A stretch of DNA of 64,000 bases. It comes from Paralvinella palmiformis (lineage: Eukaryota > Annelida > Polychaeta > Terebellida > Alvinellidae). The position numbers and the translations under genes are program-made. Shown here one piece after another: positions 12,103 to 23,732 of this stretch. Numbering within the stretch: position 1 is the first letter of the stretch; each line of letters begins with the position of its first letter. The stretch is taken from positions 231,001 through 295,000 of the forward strand of contig JAODUP010000147.1 of the NCBI GenBank assembly GCA_025642065.1, written 5' to 3'. The notes under the pieces are model-generated. The model had not been told where the DNA came from, ran no database searches, and was given only the letters and a program-made list of their open reading frames with translations.

Positions 12103-13212
12103 AGTCTAAATATAAAATGTACTGCACCTTCACATATCTTTATATATTTAGATTTATGGATTTATCAGGGATACTCATCAGCCTGTGGTGAACAGCTAAT
12201 TCGCTTTTCGTACGCGAAAATATATGTCACGCCCACAGGAAAGCGGCTACATGCAGGCTACGTATAAAAGTGTAAGCACGTAAAAACATACCATTTGATA
12301 CCTCAGCTCGCAGTAAACAACACGTGCGTGTGGTTCAATGACGACTTACTCCATACATATAATAATTACTTTGACAACACAGTTTACATTCAACAGTAAT
12401 TTTCTGTGGTCCAAAAGAAACCTGTATATTAAAATTTCGACACCCTGCTGACCTCAGCTTTATTCTGGGTTCGAATAACTAAACAAATCCTACCTATATG
12501 AACCGTATTGATAGACGTCCAACTGGTCTGGCATCGAAGTTGTTTTCTAACTTGACTAAAAGGATAGGGATTTAACAGGCCCTCGGCTTGTTAACAAACA
12601 TTACACCTTGTTTATCACGTGAGACAATATACACCAACTCCATATGGATGCAGTGAAGTGATTTAGTTCTAAATAACAAAGAAGCAATACTGCACAACGG
12701 ATTATTACTGTACTAGAACTAAATATCGTCTCAAATCTGAGTAAATATTGTGATTTACTCCAACCTAACTGCTAATCCTCATATATTTCCGGTCACCACT
12801 AAGTGAACTTTCATCCACGCTTAATTTAGCATCCCTAAGTAGAACAAAATATCGCCTCAATACTGAGTAAATACTATGATTTACTTAAACCTAACACCTA
12901 ATCCTCATACGTTTCCGTTCATCACCAAAGTGAACGTTGATTCACGCCTAATTTAGCGTCCCTAAGTATATGCAGTTAGGTGTGGTGGGATCTAAATTAA
13001 AGGGCCTATCCACTTGATCTATTTGATCCATGGTCGAGAACAGCGGATTTCAGGCAGATCTCCGATACTGCGAATGACACGTCGGGATTATAATAGCTAT
13101 ACATCAACAACTTTCTTATATCAGTGTAACCTAATTATTTACAATATGGGAAAAATCATCTGATCTGCTGGTGTAACAAACGCCTCCAAGAGTATACATC
13201 CATCAAACAGTA
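12103..13212 (+). repeat. About 1-kb dispersed repeat, copy 1
   Basis: Shares long stretches with 18189-19165 in the same orientation. Both hold TCATCAGCCTGTGG, GTCACGCCCACAGGAAAG, ATGCAGGCTACGTA, TTCTGTGGTCCAAAAGAAAC and CTTTATTCTGGGTTCGAATA. Similarity ends at about 13212, just before a Gypsy integrase remnant. A segment of about 127 bases near 12715-12968 is duplicated in tandem here but single in copy 2. It might be a long terminal repeat, but no TG...CA ends or polypurine tract were identified, so its class is open. Confidence 0.75.
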
Positions 13213-13239
13213 TTGTATTAAATAATAGATAATTTTCTG

Positions 13240-13595
13240 TTGATGTATAGAATAATTCCACATACCAGCAAAGACCGGTCTCCAGCTGAGTTGTTTTTGA
13301 AACTACAACCACGTACTAGATTCAACCTAGTAAAATCTAATTTGGGCAGTACAGTAGTAGATAAACAGTTACCAGATGTAGCCACTAAGATTAAATCATT
13401 TGGGTGCAGTGATAGAGTTCGAGTCCAAAACCACCCTAATGGAGAGGAACAGTGAATGTCAGGAACAATTGTGAAATGATTAGGTCCACTTACGTATCTT
13501 GTTCATGTAGGCCAGAGTGTACGCCATATTCGTGTTGATCATCTACTAAGATCGGGCAAGACTATTTCACATCACCAACCAGAATATCTACCTAG
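13240..13595 (+). mobile_element. Ty3/Gypsy integrase C-terminal remnant
   Basis: The plus strand reads YRIIPHTSKDRSPAELF, which is the conserved end of the Gypsy integrase core. It continues through a chromodomain-like tail with GTIVK, LGPLTYLVHV and HIRVDHLLRSGK. Two in-frame TGA codons (13453-13455 and about 13477) interrupt it. Only the last part of pol is present, so it is inactive. It sits directly after copy 1 of the 1-kb repeat. Confidence 0.8.
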
Positions 13596-13599
13596 ACAG

Positions 13600-14110
13600 G
13601 TGATGTTTCAATTAGATTACGTTTACAATAGTTAGCATAGTCTCTTATTAGTCTAGCTATAAGTATCAGTTTTGGGTATAATGCAACATTTTGTTTTAGG
13701 TAACTTTTACATTAGGTGTGGGCAATAATATATGCTAATTATAAACAATTATATCTTGTAGTGGCCGACTGCCAGGGGTGTACAAATCATTCTATCTATC
13801 TTGACAATAAACAGTACTGTTGCACCCTTCTGAAATGGTCATTGTGCTTTTGTTTATGTGCATCTAAACATAACAACAGCTGTTCTATTTATGTTCCTAA
13901 ACGATTTGTTTAAAATGCGTAGAATTTAATTATGTATGTTCTAGTTTGAACCAAAATGGGACTCGGATGACTTAAGGGATAATTTTCCTTTTGTGATAAT
14001 TTGCTTATTAATGCGATCAGAATATAACATAACAAAAATATAGGCCTTCTTAATATTCCCTACTGAATATTCATGAGTAGACCCAGATCGAAGCTGCGGG
14101 GGCTCTGTCA
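13600..14110. other. Stretch between Gypsy remnant and SINE
   Basis: No gene seen. It may include further Gypsy-derived DNA downstream of pol, but no motif supports this. Confidence 0.4.
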
Positions 14111-14111
14111 T

Positions 14112-14337
14112 GTAATAATAATAATAATAATAATGGCAGTTATTTGACTTGGCTTAGAATTTAGAATTTACAATATATGGCATATTCGGCGGAGAAAACA
14201 TTACCAGTTGCCTCGTTGGATGGAAAACTCCTACTACTACAGTGCCACGGTCGGTATTCGAACCTCTGACCTCCCGCACAGCATGACCACGAATAGTAAA
14301 GTCAAGCACTCTTACCCACTAGGTCATAGAGGCGGGT
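14112..14337 (-). mobile_element. tRNA-derived SINE, type C copy 1
   Basis: On the minus strand a tRNA-like head carries an A-box-like TGACCTAGTGGGTAAGAG near 14327-14310 and a B box AGGTTCGAATACC near 14260-14248. The body follows and the element ends in an ATT tail at 14112-14134. The body (CTGCCATT before the tail, TATTGTA...TCTAAA) recurs at 48010-48300. The head is degenerate and is not a functional tRNA. Confidence 0.7.
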
Positions 14338-14605
14338 ACGATCACAGTGTGCACGAAATATCCACAAGGGGGAATCATATACTAGTATAGTGACATAGAG
14401 TTATCGTAATTTGTTTATAGTTCCAGAATTTTTATCTATTTTTGTTGATAATTACATCATGAATAAGATTAAACCTTCTGGTGATGCTTACCTTGGAAAA
14501 GGTCATAAGATTTTCATCGAATGTTACATTTTTGGCATATTACACATATTACAATGAATGTTCCTTCCCCTCATATGTACATCAACTAGATTATATATGG
14601 CCCCA

Positions 14606-14752
14606 TAGGTGTGTGCATGCGAGCGTACGTGCGTGCGTGCGTGCGTGCGTGCGTGCGTACATGTATGTGTATGTATGTATGTATATGTGCGCGTGTGTAT
14701 GTATGCGTGCGTGTGTGTGTGTGTGTGTGTGTGCGTGTGTGCGTGTGTTCAG
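14606..14752. repeat. Compound (GTGC)n, (GTAT)n and (GT)n microsatellite
   Basis: Alternating purine-pyrimidine repeats of about 145 bases. ORFs reading Cys-Val-Arg-Ala across them are artefacts. Confidence 0.9.
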
Positions 14753-14759
14753 GTCAATC

Positions 14760-15288
14760 TAGATTTCTGCGTGTCATATCATATATCTATACAAATGTAG
14801 GGAGCCAGTTAAATGAAATGCCTACCATTATGATTAGGCTATCACCCGCAGGTTTATATATCTTTCAAATAAAAGGTTCATATTTTATATAATCTATTAT
14901 CCTTCCTAAAAGATCATTCAAAAACAATTTTATGTTATGTCTAATCTGATTCAGTATCGTCTATTATTATCGGGTGTCACATTAAGGCATGATGTTGCAG
15001 ATCCATGTCAATGGAATTATTGTTCATGTATCCTAATTTAATATATAGCAGAAAAACATGGATCTAAATATTTGTATTATGGATATATACACAGTGTACA
15101 GTGTTATGTGATATGTATGCATTGTTATAAATGTAAATTAATATTTCTATCAATACATGTTAGCCGATGTAATGATTATATATAATCTGAGCAGAATTCC
15201 TATAATGTCTACAAAGTTCAAATTAGTTATTAACAAATTACTATGTATAATATACTCTTGGAAATGACTATGTATTGCTTTATATTAG
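14760..15288. other. AT-rich spacer
   Basis: No gene, RNA or repeat family recognised. Confidence 0.4.
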
Positions 15289-15760
15289 GTTGAACTTGGG
15301 AGTCCTGTTATTTCATCTGCAAGCTCCAGAGACACAAATAGTCAAGCAAAAAGTGATGGACGAGAACATAGTATCATCAGTGCATCTTCTACATGTGCTA
15401 AGGGTATTGGGAGGAGTTGTGACCATGCTGCAGGATACTCTATCAGATGGACAAGTTCACGATGATGAAACGGAACGCTGTCCCTGAAAATGTAGCAAAC
15501 ACATCTCAGTCAAAAATATGGCATCAACCAAGAGGGCAAATGATTACTTGAGATGAAGTGCATTCAGTAACTGTAGTTGGATATGGTATACATAAAGGTG
15601 TATCTGAGAGAACGGATCCCGGACCAACAATTACTTCAACGTTATACAATCCATGCTGGGGTTAATCACCTGATTTGGCAAGCGTCAAAAACACAATGAA
15701 TGAGATCACCCGAAATGCTCTCATCCTACCAATGTTAGTGGATAATAATAATATTGTGCA
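15289..15760 (+). pseudogene. SWIM zinc-finger protein remnant (ISL2EU-like transposon second ORF)
   Basis: In the frame starting at 15289 the translation STCAKGIGRSCDHAAGYSIRW fits the end of a SWIM zinc finger (Cys, then Cys-x-His, followed by an aliphatic helix), with the first cysteine replaced by serine. A stop at 15463 and a frame change lead to the next segment at 15465 onward. There TSQSKIWHQPRG and ITSTLYNP match linker motifs I associate with SWIM/YqaJ proteins of mollusc and coral genomes. The YqaJ nuclease domain itself is not seen. Multiple stops mean a dead copy. A DDE transposase end lies about 0.9 kb away on the opposite strand. Confidence 0.55.
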
Positions 15761-16624
15761 GACCAAGTATGGCGTTGCTCCTTCTGGTTCTCTACTAACT
15801 GTAAGGAAAAACTCCACTCACATTATATTCTCAATATGTTCGACGGTTTGGAATTTCCATTTCTTCCAGTTAAATATAAAACGGACAACAATTACAACTT
15901 TGTGTCTAGTTTGAATGAAATAATAGTTGGAGGTGTCTGAACCTGAAAATATCTTAAATATATAACTGTGAAGAGCAAACAAAATTACAGTCAGAATCAA
16001 AGCTGTGACATAACCTGCATAAGTTTCGTCTCACCGCATCTAGGATGCACATTATATATGCGAGACGTGAGCATCAGGAAACACTGGTCGCCAGATTGAA
16101 GTCAACAAGGCGAGTACATACAGCAACAATGTTAGTTGGCATTGCCAATGAAGCTGATTCTTATAACAATGGGCTCACTTCTGTCAACGTAAAGCCATGT
16201 GGCCTTGTCATCACTCCATGGTCACCCTAAATAGGTATTAGTCTAGATAGAAAGGTATATGACACATCCAGGTATCCAATTTTGGGGGTTCTGGAAATGA
16301 AATATTCACAGGTATCAACTGTGTTAGATGCAAAATATCCGTAGCGAACATCATTTGGGAGATTTCAATTAAATAGAAGCCACCAATATTATACTCAGGC
16401 CTAGGCTAACTTGACAGTAACTGAGCTTTGAATGGTGCAATGTCTATGTATGATGTGAGGGGGGGGGGTATATTGAGAGGATATATGGTTTGTTCATGAT
16501 TTCGGGCAAATCGTCAAGGACAAGTTCTTTGAATGTTTTCTGGGCCATGATACATTGAATGGTGAGGACGGGTAGGAGATTGAGAGTTAATTAAAGATTC
16601 CATAAACAGAGATATGGTTTAGTC
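15761..16624. other. Central part of the decayed DNA transposon
   Basis: Short ORFs (15675-15914, 16045-16230) without recognisable domains, and a G run near 16457. Probably degenerate transposon DNA between the two convergent coding remnants. Confidence 0.4.
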
Positions 16625-16790
16625 CTATAAAATCATAGGAGCCTTGAAATTAGCAAGTAGACACGCAACAGTCCATATTTGGTTGACAAAACCCATCATT
16701 GTCATGGGGATGATGGAATCAAAGAGGTGATTTTCTCTTATTCTCCTTATCAATCATTCCACATGTAGTCTTACACCGGCGATCAACTCG
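16625..16790 (-). pseudogene. DDE superfamily 4 (Harbinger/ISL2EU-like) transposase C-terminal remnant
   Basis: The minus strand reads VRLHVE, stop, LIRRIREN and later FVNQIWTVACLLANFKAPMI. This is the recognisable C-terminal end of the DDE endonuclease domain of Harbinger/ISL2EU-type transposases (R-hVER, the final catalytic Glu region, then IW-V-C-LxNF-PP). One in-frame stop interrupts it and no upstream catalytic Asp region is found. It converges on the SWIM remnant at 15289-15760. Such a two-gene layout is known for ISL2EU DNA transposons. Confidence 0.6.
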
Positions 16791-16799
16791 GTTTTTCCA

Positions 16800-17048
16800 A
16801 CTGTATATTACAGTGATATAAATGTTACCACCTCATTTCGAGATATACTGATCAGTGACTTGAACGTGTAATTACTTCTGTAATTACTGTATAGTTGCGA
16901 GTTGAGTAATAGTGATGAAGCTTTCTCTGATAACACGTGTGGGTGGATAAGATTTATGGAAACTATCTGGCATGTAGAAGCCTATCTTATCACGTGGAGG
17001 CCAATTATGAATGGTAAAAACCACGAAACAATTCCTTTTTATTCCCCT

Positions 17049-17088
<40 letters not shown>

Positions 17089-18188
17089 TATATATTGTAT
17101 ATACTAGGTACGAACATAATCTGTAAGTAGCAGTGACCTTTTAAGTTTTTCTTTAATATTTGGGCTTATGACACTTCAAATCCCTCTTGTTCGACATGTA
17201 TTAGACGCATATGCGACGCGTCTGGTTACTTTGATCATTTCGTAAAGAGCTCATTATCTTCCTGTAGTCGTAAACCCTGTAATCCTTTTTTTGTGAAGGA
17301 ATGTTCCATAGATGCGCACAACAATCTGTAAATAATTAATGTTCTAAGACAACATAACTAACCTTCAATAATCTATATCAATGAACCAACGAAGGCCCGC
17401 ATTAAGCGGCACAGAGTAATTGCCGTATGGCAAAAGTAATCCCAGGGTTTGTTTGTTATCACAATTTGTTTAAATATTGGAAAACATATTAATCAATTAT
17501 CTGAACTTGTATGAACTAGTGTATTATTGACCTCAGTGATAGAAAGGTGTTTGTATTGTTGGTGTTGTTGATGTTGTTTTTAGTGTTGTTGTTGTTGTTG
17601 TTTTAGTTGTTGTTATGGTTGCTTTTGTTATCGTCAATGTTTTCATTCTTCATGGTTAAAAAGGTCGCCTCAACGTTATGATCAGTTTTTAAAATAATTT
17701 TGATGTATATTCAATTTCTAATGTAAATTTGTTACGGTTTTACCTCTTGTTACATTTAAGTTTATAGTTATTAAATCAGCTATAAATTTCACAATAAAAA
17801 ACATGGGAGGTTAGTGATTACTCTGAAGAATGCAAAACATGCTTGAAACATTTAATTATCGTTTATTAATTATCATACAATTTCAATCCCTTAACTGATA
17901 AATAATCATATATGTTCTTACTGATATAAATAATAATTAATTGTAGTCAAGCAAAACATTCTCCTTGAAGCATATAATTAATCGAATAAAATGTAAGAAT
18001 AATATTTTGTAAAAATTTAAATTGTATTAACTACGCCTAAATATATTATTCAAAAGCGTATTTCAAACTAACTAGATCCTTAGTTGGATACATATAAAGA
18101 GCCAACAGGCACAGAGCATCAACATATCTAAACATCCTTTGAGACCTATCTCAATAAATCTAAATATAAACACAACTATAGATACATA
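16800..18188. other. AT-rich DNA without genes
   Basis: A (TA)n run at 17053-17086 and a TTG-rich tract at 17555-17615. Nothing else recognised. Confidence 0.5.
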
Positions 18189-18423
18189 AATCTAAATATA
18201 AAAAGTTCCATACCCCCACATATCGATACACATGTGCGTATACTTATGCTTGTGTCTGGTCTACTCATCAGCCTGTGGGGACCAGCTAATTTGCTTTTCG
18301 TACGCAACAAATGTGTCACGCCCACAGGAAAGTGGCTACATGCAGGCTACGTACAAAAAGGGGAAATAACTACTTTGATACCACAGTTTACATTCACAGT
18401 AAGTTTCTGTGGTCCAAAAGAAA

Positions 18424-18501
<78 letters not shown>

Positions 18502-19165
18502 CATTTCAACACCTTAGATTATAACCTCAGCTTTATTCTGGGTTCGAATAACTAAACAAATCCTACCTATATGAACCGTAAGGATAGACGTCCAACTGGT
18601 CTGACATCGAAGTTGTTCTCTAACCTGAGTGAAAAGTTAGGCCTTTTATAGACCCTCGGCGTGTTAACAAACATTAAACATGGTTGAGCATGTCAAACAA
18701 TATGCACCAACTCCATATGGAAACAGTGAAGTGATTTAGCTCCAAAAACAAACAAGCTATACTGCACAATGGATTATTACTGGATTAGAACGAAATATCG
18801 TCTCAAACCTAAGTAAATACTATGATTTACTCGAACCTAACAGCTAACCTTCATACGTTTCCGTTGATCACTAAGTGAACGTTCATTCACGCCTAATTTA
18901 GCGTCCCTAAGTATATGTAGTTAGGTGTGTGGGATCTAAATTAAAGCGCTTATCCACTTGATCTATTTGACCTATAGTCAAGAACAGCGGATTTCAGATA
19001 GATCTCCGATACTCCGAATGACACGTCGGAATTATAATAGCTATACATTCAACAATTTTCCTATATCAGTGTAACCTAATTACTTATAATACTATTTACT
19101 TAATACCCATGACAAACAACTCCAGGAGTATAAATCCATCAAACAGCATTGTATGAATTAATAGG
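18189..19165 (+). repeat. About 1-kb dispersed repeat, copy 2
   Basis: Same orientation and order of shared blocks as copy 1 (12103-13212). The ACCTGTATATTAAAA of copy 1 is expanded here into a (TA)n run at 18426-18501, and the 127-base internal unit is present once (near 18785-18915). It ends about 1.7 kb upstream of receptor 2. Confidence 0.75.
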
Positions 19166-20105
19166 TCTTTGTTCCAGAAGATGAATAAGTTAGTCCAATA
19201 AAGAACTCGGAACAACTATAATGTGATGATCAAACAAATATATCAGCTTTCATTGCCTAGAACTAATACTCCCCTCCGGATAGATTAGCGGGTTATCATA
19301 CAAGTAACAAGTCAGTTGTCTCTTAGAGGCTCAGAAGATTCATATAGGTATGAGGTACTTGGTGGCGAATTATTTCACGTAACACAATATTGAGGTATTT
19401 TAAAACATAAATCTAAAAATGGTTAGATTATCGGATATAAACGTCTTCCATTAGCCGGAGTTCTGGCCAATGGGTGTTTTTGTAAGGCGCTTTTATTCCT
19501 TTTAGATTTAAAAATAATAGCAATGATTATAAGTGTAAACTGAATAATGCTTTAAATGGATTTTTTACGGTAGTAGTTAGGAATATGGGCCGAAAATGAC
19601 CGGGAAAAATATTAAATTCAATAAAGATTTAAATGGTAATTGTTTTCAAGAAAATGGTGACTTTCTAATATATGATATCAAGGAGCATTTAGAATTGTTA
19701 TTTTAAATCAATGTCTTCAATTCGAAATTTTGCTCTGTTTATTTTAGATATATAATTTTAATTGTGCATTCAATGTAATGTGTTATAATATGATATTGTT
19801 ATTTGCATAAGAATTATGATTAGTGTTATAAGTTCAGCTGATTCGGTTATAACATTTCCATTTTTTAATCAAATATCTGTTGGTGACACAACTATACCAA
19901 TTAATTTCTCATATCGTAGAGCACAAAGACAAAGCTAAATCCCACCGTAACGTCCAATAGATGATCAGAGCACATCTAATACCCTTACCTACTGGATTAG
20001 GATACAGAGCTTACCGAGTGTCCGTCTTCTAGACAAATTATGTTCCCTCCTATTGGCAGATAAATCAATGCATTAACCCCACAATGAAGCAGAAGTGTCG
20101 AATAC

Positions 20106-20151
<46 letters not shown>

Positions 20152-20858
20152 ATCGAGGCATTTCTGGTCGTTTGTGATAAGTGTCTATAGAGTGAACTGT
20201 CGTAGACGGACGACGTGGGCAAATTGTTACAAGATTCCATTGGTTTTATAGGAAACGTCGTATTTTAAGGAAGTGATTTAAGAAAAGAGCATAAACTTAT
20301 ACCGATTAACTAATATTTCAGGTCTACATCTAGCAAGTACTTAGAGCAGTTGATATCGGTCGTGTCTCGTTTCCGCGTTTGAGTAATATCAACGACTATG
20401 TGTCCGAAATGAGATCAATATCGAAGATCAACAAATCATCAAATCACGCTCCCTTTTACAGTTAAACGGAACAAAACTTCGATAACAACGATGCGGCTGA
20501 AGAACCGGTGACCAGCCAAAAGAACTGCTCAGAATAACGTCTAAACATATTGTTTAATCATAATGGAATGGATAGATATATAGCTGCAGATCTTTGGAAC
20601 TGCGATGTATTGTATTGTATAGCCAGCTCGTAGCAATGTCACCTGATACGCCGCCCAACTGCTGGCCGGAAGCTGTGACGCTGGTTGTAAGTTATTAGTG
20701 TCTTACTCACGTGGATCTAAAGCGTTGTCGGCATCATACGGCTAGTTATATCGTGCCGTATAGCCAGCCCTTGGTGTACTTCCTATCTCAGGTGTTTATT
20801 CGAGGATATAACTTTATTTTGTATTGTATTTTGCCGGATATCTAGCAATTACCACAAA
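19166..20858. other. Upstream region of receptor 2
   Basis: Contains a (GAT)n run at 20107-20150. The last 600 bases are less AT-rich and would hold the promoter and 5' UTR of receptor 2. No clear TATA box or other site was identified. Confidence 0.4.
20107..20150. repeat. (GAT)n microsatellite
   Basis: Perfect GAT run of about 44 bases. Confidence 0.9.
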
Positions 20859-20880
20859 ATGTCTACGACAAATAGTGATG
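20859..20880 (+). CDS. Receptor 2 exon 1
   Basis: ATG at 20859 in the context CACAAAATG, seven codons plus G, then the consensus donor GTAAGT. It supplies an ATG start that exon 2 lacks upstream of TM1. Confidence 0.75.
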
Positions 20881-23452
20881 GTAAGTGACTCTTTTTTAAA
20901 TTTTTCTATCACTGTCGTTTCGTACATAATATGAAGGTCCAATCTTGTATTTATTACGTTGTCATCTCCTTTATATAAAAAAGTACCTTAGTGAAGTCAT
21001 TAGTCAATCTTTTAAAATACATGGTTAAGTTCAAATCTACTATTTATTATTAGTCTGGGATAAACGTCACTTTGTCTACAATAAAACAGCTCAGTTAGTT
21101 TATATCCGACTGAATTAACTTTCGTATAGTTCGAATACAGGAATAACTACTTTAGCATGATTCACTGCCATAACAATAGTGTTTGACAATCACGATTATT
21201 GAGTTAGGAAGTAACTTCATCGTGGTTCAGCATGTTTCAATGAAGCCATCAACTTTACCGACTTGGCAATTGTGTAACCCAGTAGTACACATATAGACAA
21301 TCGGATAGGAGTGGATAAGTGCAATACAATAACAGAATTAGAAAGAATAGTGCCGTAGAATCAAGTGTAATATGTATGCCTAACATTAAATATGTGCACG
21401 TATAAATATATTATACTACTTGTTCAGCAAACGGTAGCCTGGTTAATTATTCAATAAACCACACATTGATGTTCAGTCAAATTAAACATAAAATGCCTTA
21501 ACCTTATAAATAGTGTGGCTTCGCTGATATATAAAAGACTCATATGTGTATAATAATGTGTATCCATCTCTAATGATGAGAAATAATTTACAAATTATAT
21601 AACTTTATTGATACGAATGTGAATTACGAACTCGACTTATCGAATGTCAACAAAATCAGGTGAACATTTCAATGTTTAAAAATTGCTTGCAAAACTATCA
21701 CCCAGTCGATGAAACTTTTAACTTATTAATTATCTACAATTCCCATATTTAATTAAAGATATTGACTTCCCGGTCGGCTTTCAAGTTAAAAAATTTACTA
21801 ATACGGATTATTTGTCTTTACCATCTTATCTATCTAAGGAGTAGCCACCAGACTAAGGGGTATGCTCCAGACGTGACCCGCAGTCAGACTAAGCAAAACA
21901 CTAAAGGGCTTATAATGGGCTTATAATCACCATTATTTTCTTTGTAATTTGGATTATTAAAACACCCTCATGATTTAGAAACCTAGCATGAAAACTCTTA
22001 TCTTTCCAAACAGCTGAAATACTTATGAATGAATCAAAACTAAAATGTTATAATATTACTTAATAATCCGTAAAAATGTTGTTCATTAAGTAGTGATTCC
22101 TTCAGTTACTATAATTTCATACACTATAAACGCTTAATACGCTTAGAGTGGGAGAAATAATGCAATAATAGTGCGGAAATGATATATGTAATATAATGTG
22201 ATAATCTTCTATCAAGTAATATAACGTGATAATCTTCTATCGAGTAAATGTATATTATTTCTCATTAGATTGCATTGGTTTGTATTAGACTGCGTCTCTG
22301 TCATATTTATCAGACACCATGAACAACTTCCTCCCGATGTTTCCAAGTTGTTTTTCGTCGTTAGATTTATGTCTTATAATTCTAGCTAAATTATTAATAA
22401 ATGCAGCTTACAATATGATATAATAGACTATTGCCTAAAGTTAATTTATATAATTAATTATTGATGATTTCTTTATTTCAGTTGCTGCCATAATTCATTT
22501 TCTTGTAGCCTTCCTGGTTATCGTGGCAAATGTCATTCTAGTTCTTGCTTTAAAACTGATGAAAGCCAAAAGGGCAACGGTGATATTCCTTAGCCAATTG
22601 GCCATATGCAATCTGGTACATTGCATCGCATTCCTGTTGAGAGGAATATTCTTCCTGTGGCACGTGAACACTATACAGGGTTGTCTCTTTATGCAGGTGT
22701 TCGTTATAGGAGCAACCGGAAACTACATGATAGGAATATTCTACATCTACCTCGACTTATTCATTTCTCTGAAGAAGATGTCCGTCAATAAGCCTATTAT
22801 ATCAGGTAGGATTGCCCTGATCATGTCAATAATATCCTGCGTGGTGTGTCTCGGTTTCGGAGCCATTGGATACACTATGCGAAACGTCAGCTATAAGTAC
22901 ACGTATCAAGTCGGCTGTTCGATTCATAGCGTAGTTTACACCAAGGAATACGTGCTCATTTTAACCATATTTGGTTTTGTCACATTGCTCGGAATAGTTG
23001 TGTGCCATATACTGATCTATCGTCTGATAAAGAAGGCACAGTTTCGGCAATCCGTGGTCGTGTCGTATGAACGCCGAAATATTGTTAGCACGATCTCTGG
23101 AACGGCGACAAATCACGGCATAACAAAGACCACTCGATGGCTGAATAAAAACGAGGCAACTCTGAAAATGATCATCCTGGTTCTGATTCTTTTCGTCGTT
23201 TGTTTTTATCCAATAAATATTATAACGTTAATTATTTTTTACTGCAAGACTTGTTCTAAAGACGCCATCCACGAAGGAGTATTTTATGTTGGCTACCTCT
23301 TGGTAGTTGTCCACTACATCAGCAATGGGGTCATATACGCGGTAAAGATTAAGGAATTCAAATATGCTTGCAGGAAAATATGCTGCATAAAACTGCCATT
23401 CCAGATACAGGTTCAGCCATCTAGTATCAATGTAAGCAGTGATGTCGAGTAA
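20859..23452 (+). CDS. Orphan 7-transmembrane receptor 2 (atypical rhodopsin-like GPCR), two exons
   Basis: Predicted 330-residue membrane receptor joined from 20859-20880 and 22482-23452. Exon 1 encodes MSTTNSD plus one base before GTAAGT; the acceptor TTTCAG at 22476-22481 completes a valine codon. It is a clear paralogue of the gene at 5154-6726: the same phase-1 intron before TM1, and near-identical stretches such as RATVIFL, FFLWH, IYLDL, ISLKKMSV, YRLIKKAQ and LKMIILVLI. C75 and the loop-2 cysteine are kept. It shows the same departures from class A consensus: N51 for D2.50, DLF for DRY (99-101), CFYP for CWxP and NGVIY for NPxxY. KICC after TM7 suggests palmitoylation. The tail ends about eight residues earlier than in receptor 1, because the stop lies within a repeat starting at 23449. 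No ligand can be inferred. Confidence 0.85.
20881..22481 (+). other. Receptor 2 intron 1
   Basis: 1.6-kb phase-1 intron, GT-AG, AT-rich, with no recognised element. The matching intron of receptor 1 is 571 bases. Confidence 0.7.
22482..23452 (+). CDS. Receptor 2 exon 2 (all seven TM segments)
   Basis: From the acceptor at 22480-22481 to TAA at 23450-23452. Open throughout. GTG at 22523 is not a start; coding sequence continues upstream of it to the splice site. Confidence 0.85.
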
Positions 23453-23622
23453 CGAAGTAGTTTTGCTTCGTTACTCTACTTGAGCAGTGTTTCGTTTTCA
23501 AGTAACTGGAAGTAACGAAGTAGGATTTCAACTAACTACTTTTAGTTGTAACGAAGTAGTTATATTTGCGGTAACGCAACCTTTTACTTCGTTACTTTCA
23601 TTTATTTTCCAATATATTCGTT
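23448..23622. repeat. Inverted GTAACGAAGTA motif cluster (likely transposon-derived)
   Basis: GTAACGAAGTA occurs at about 23449, 23512 and 23549, and its reverse complement or a close variant at about 23468, 23586 and 23625. The pattern looks like the end of a nonautonomous DNA transposon with internal inverted repeats. No family is assigned. The receptor 2 stop codon is the TAA of the first motif. Confidence 0.6.
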
Positions 23623-23732
23623 ACTTATTTAGTCATAACATATAGCTTATGATTTAAGAGACAATTGATACAGTTGCTGCAACTTATCATTACAAGTTGT
23701 CACCAACTTGTGGATCTTTGGTGAATTTAAAG

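Noticed and set aside
14481..14892. ORFs rich in Cys, Val, Arg and Ala
   Set aside because: Created by GTGC/GT microsatellites.
12103..19165. Intact LTR retrotransposon flanked by the two 1-kb repeats
   Set aside because: pol remnant follows copy 1, with no gag or RT between the copies, no defined LTR ends, and DNA-transposon debris in the interval.
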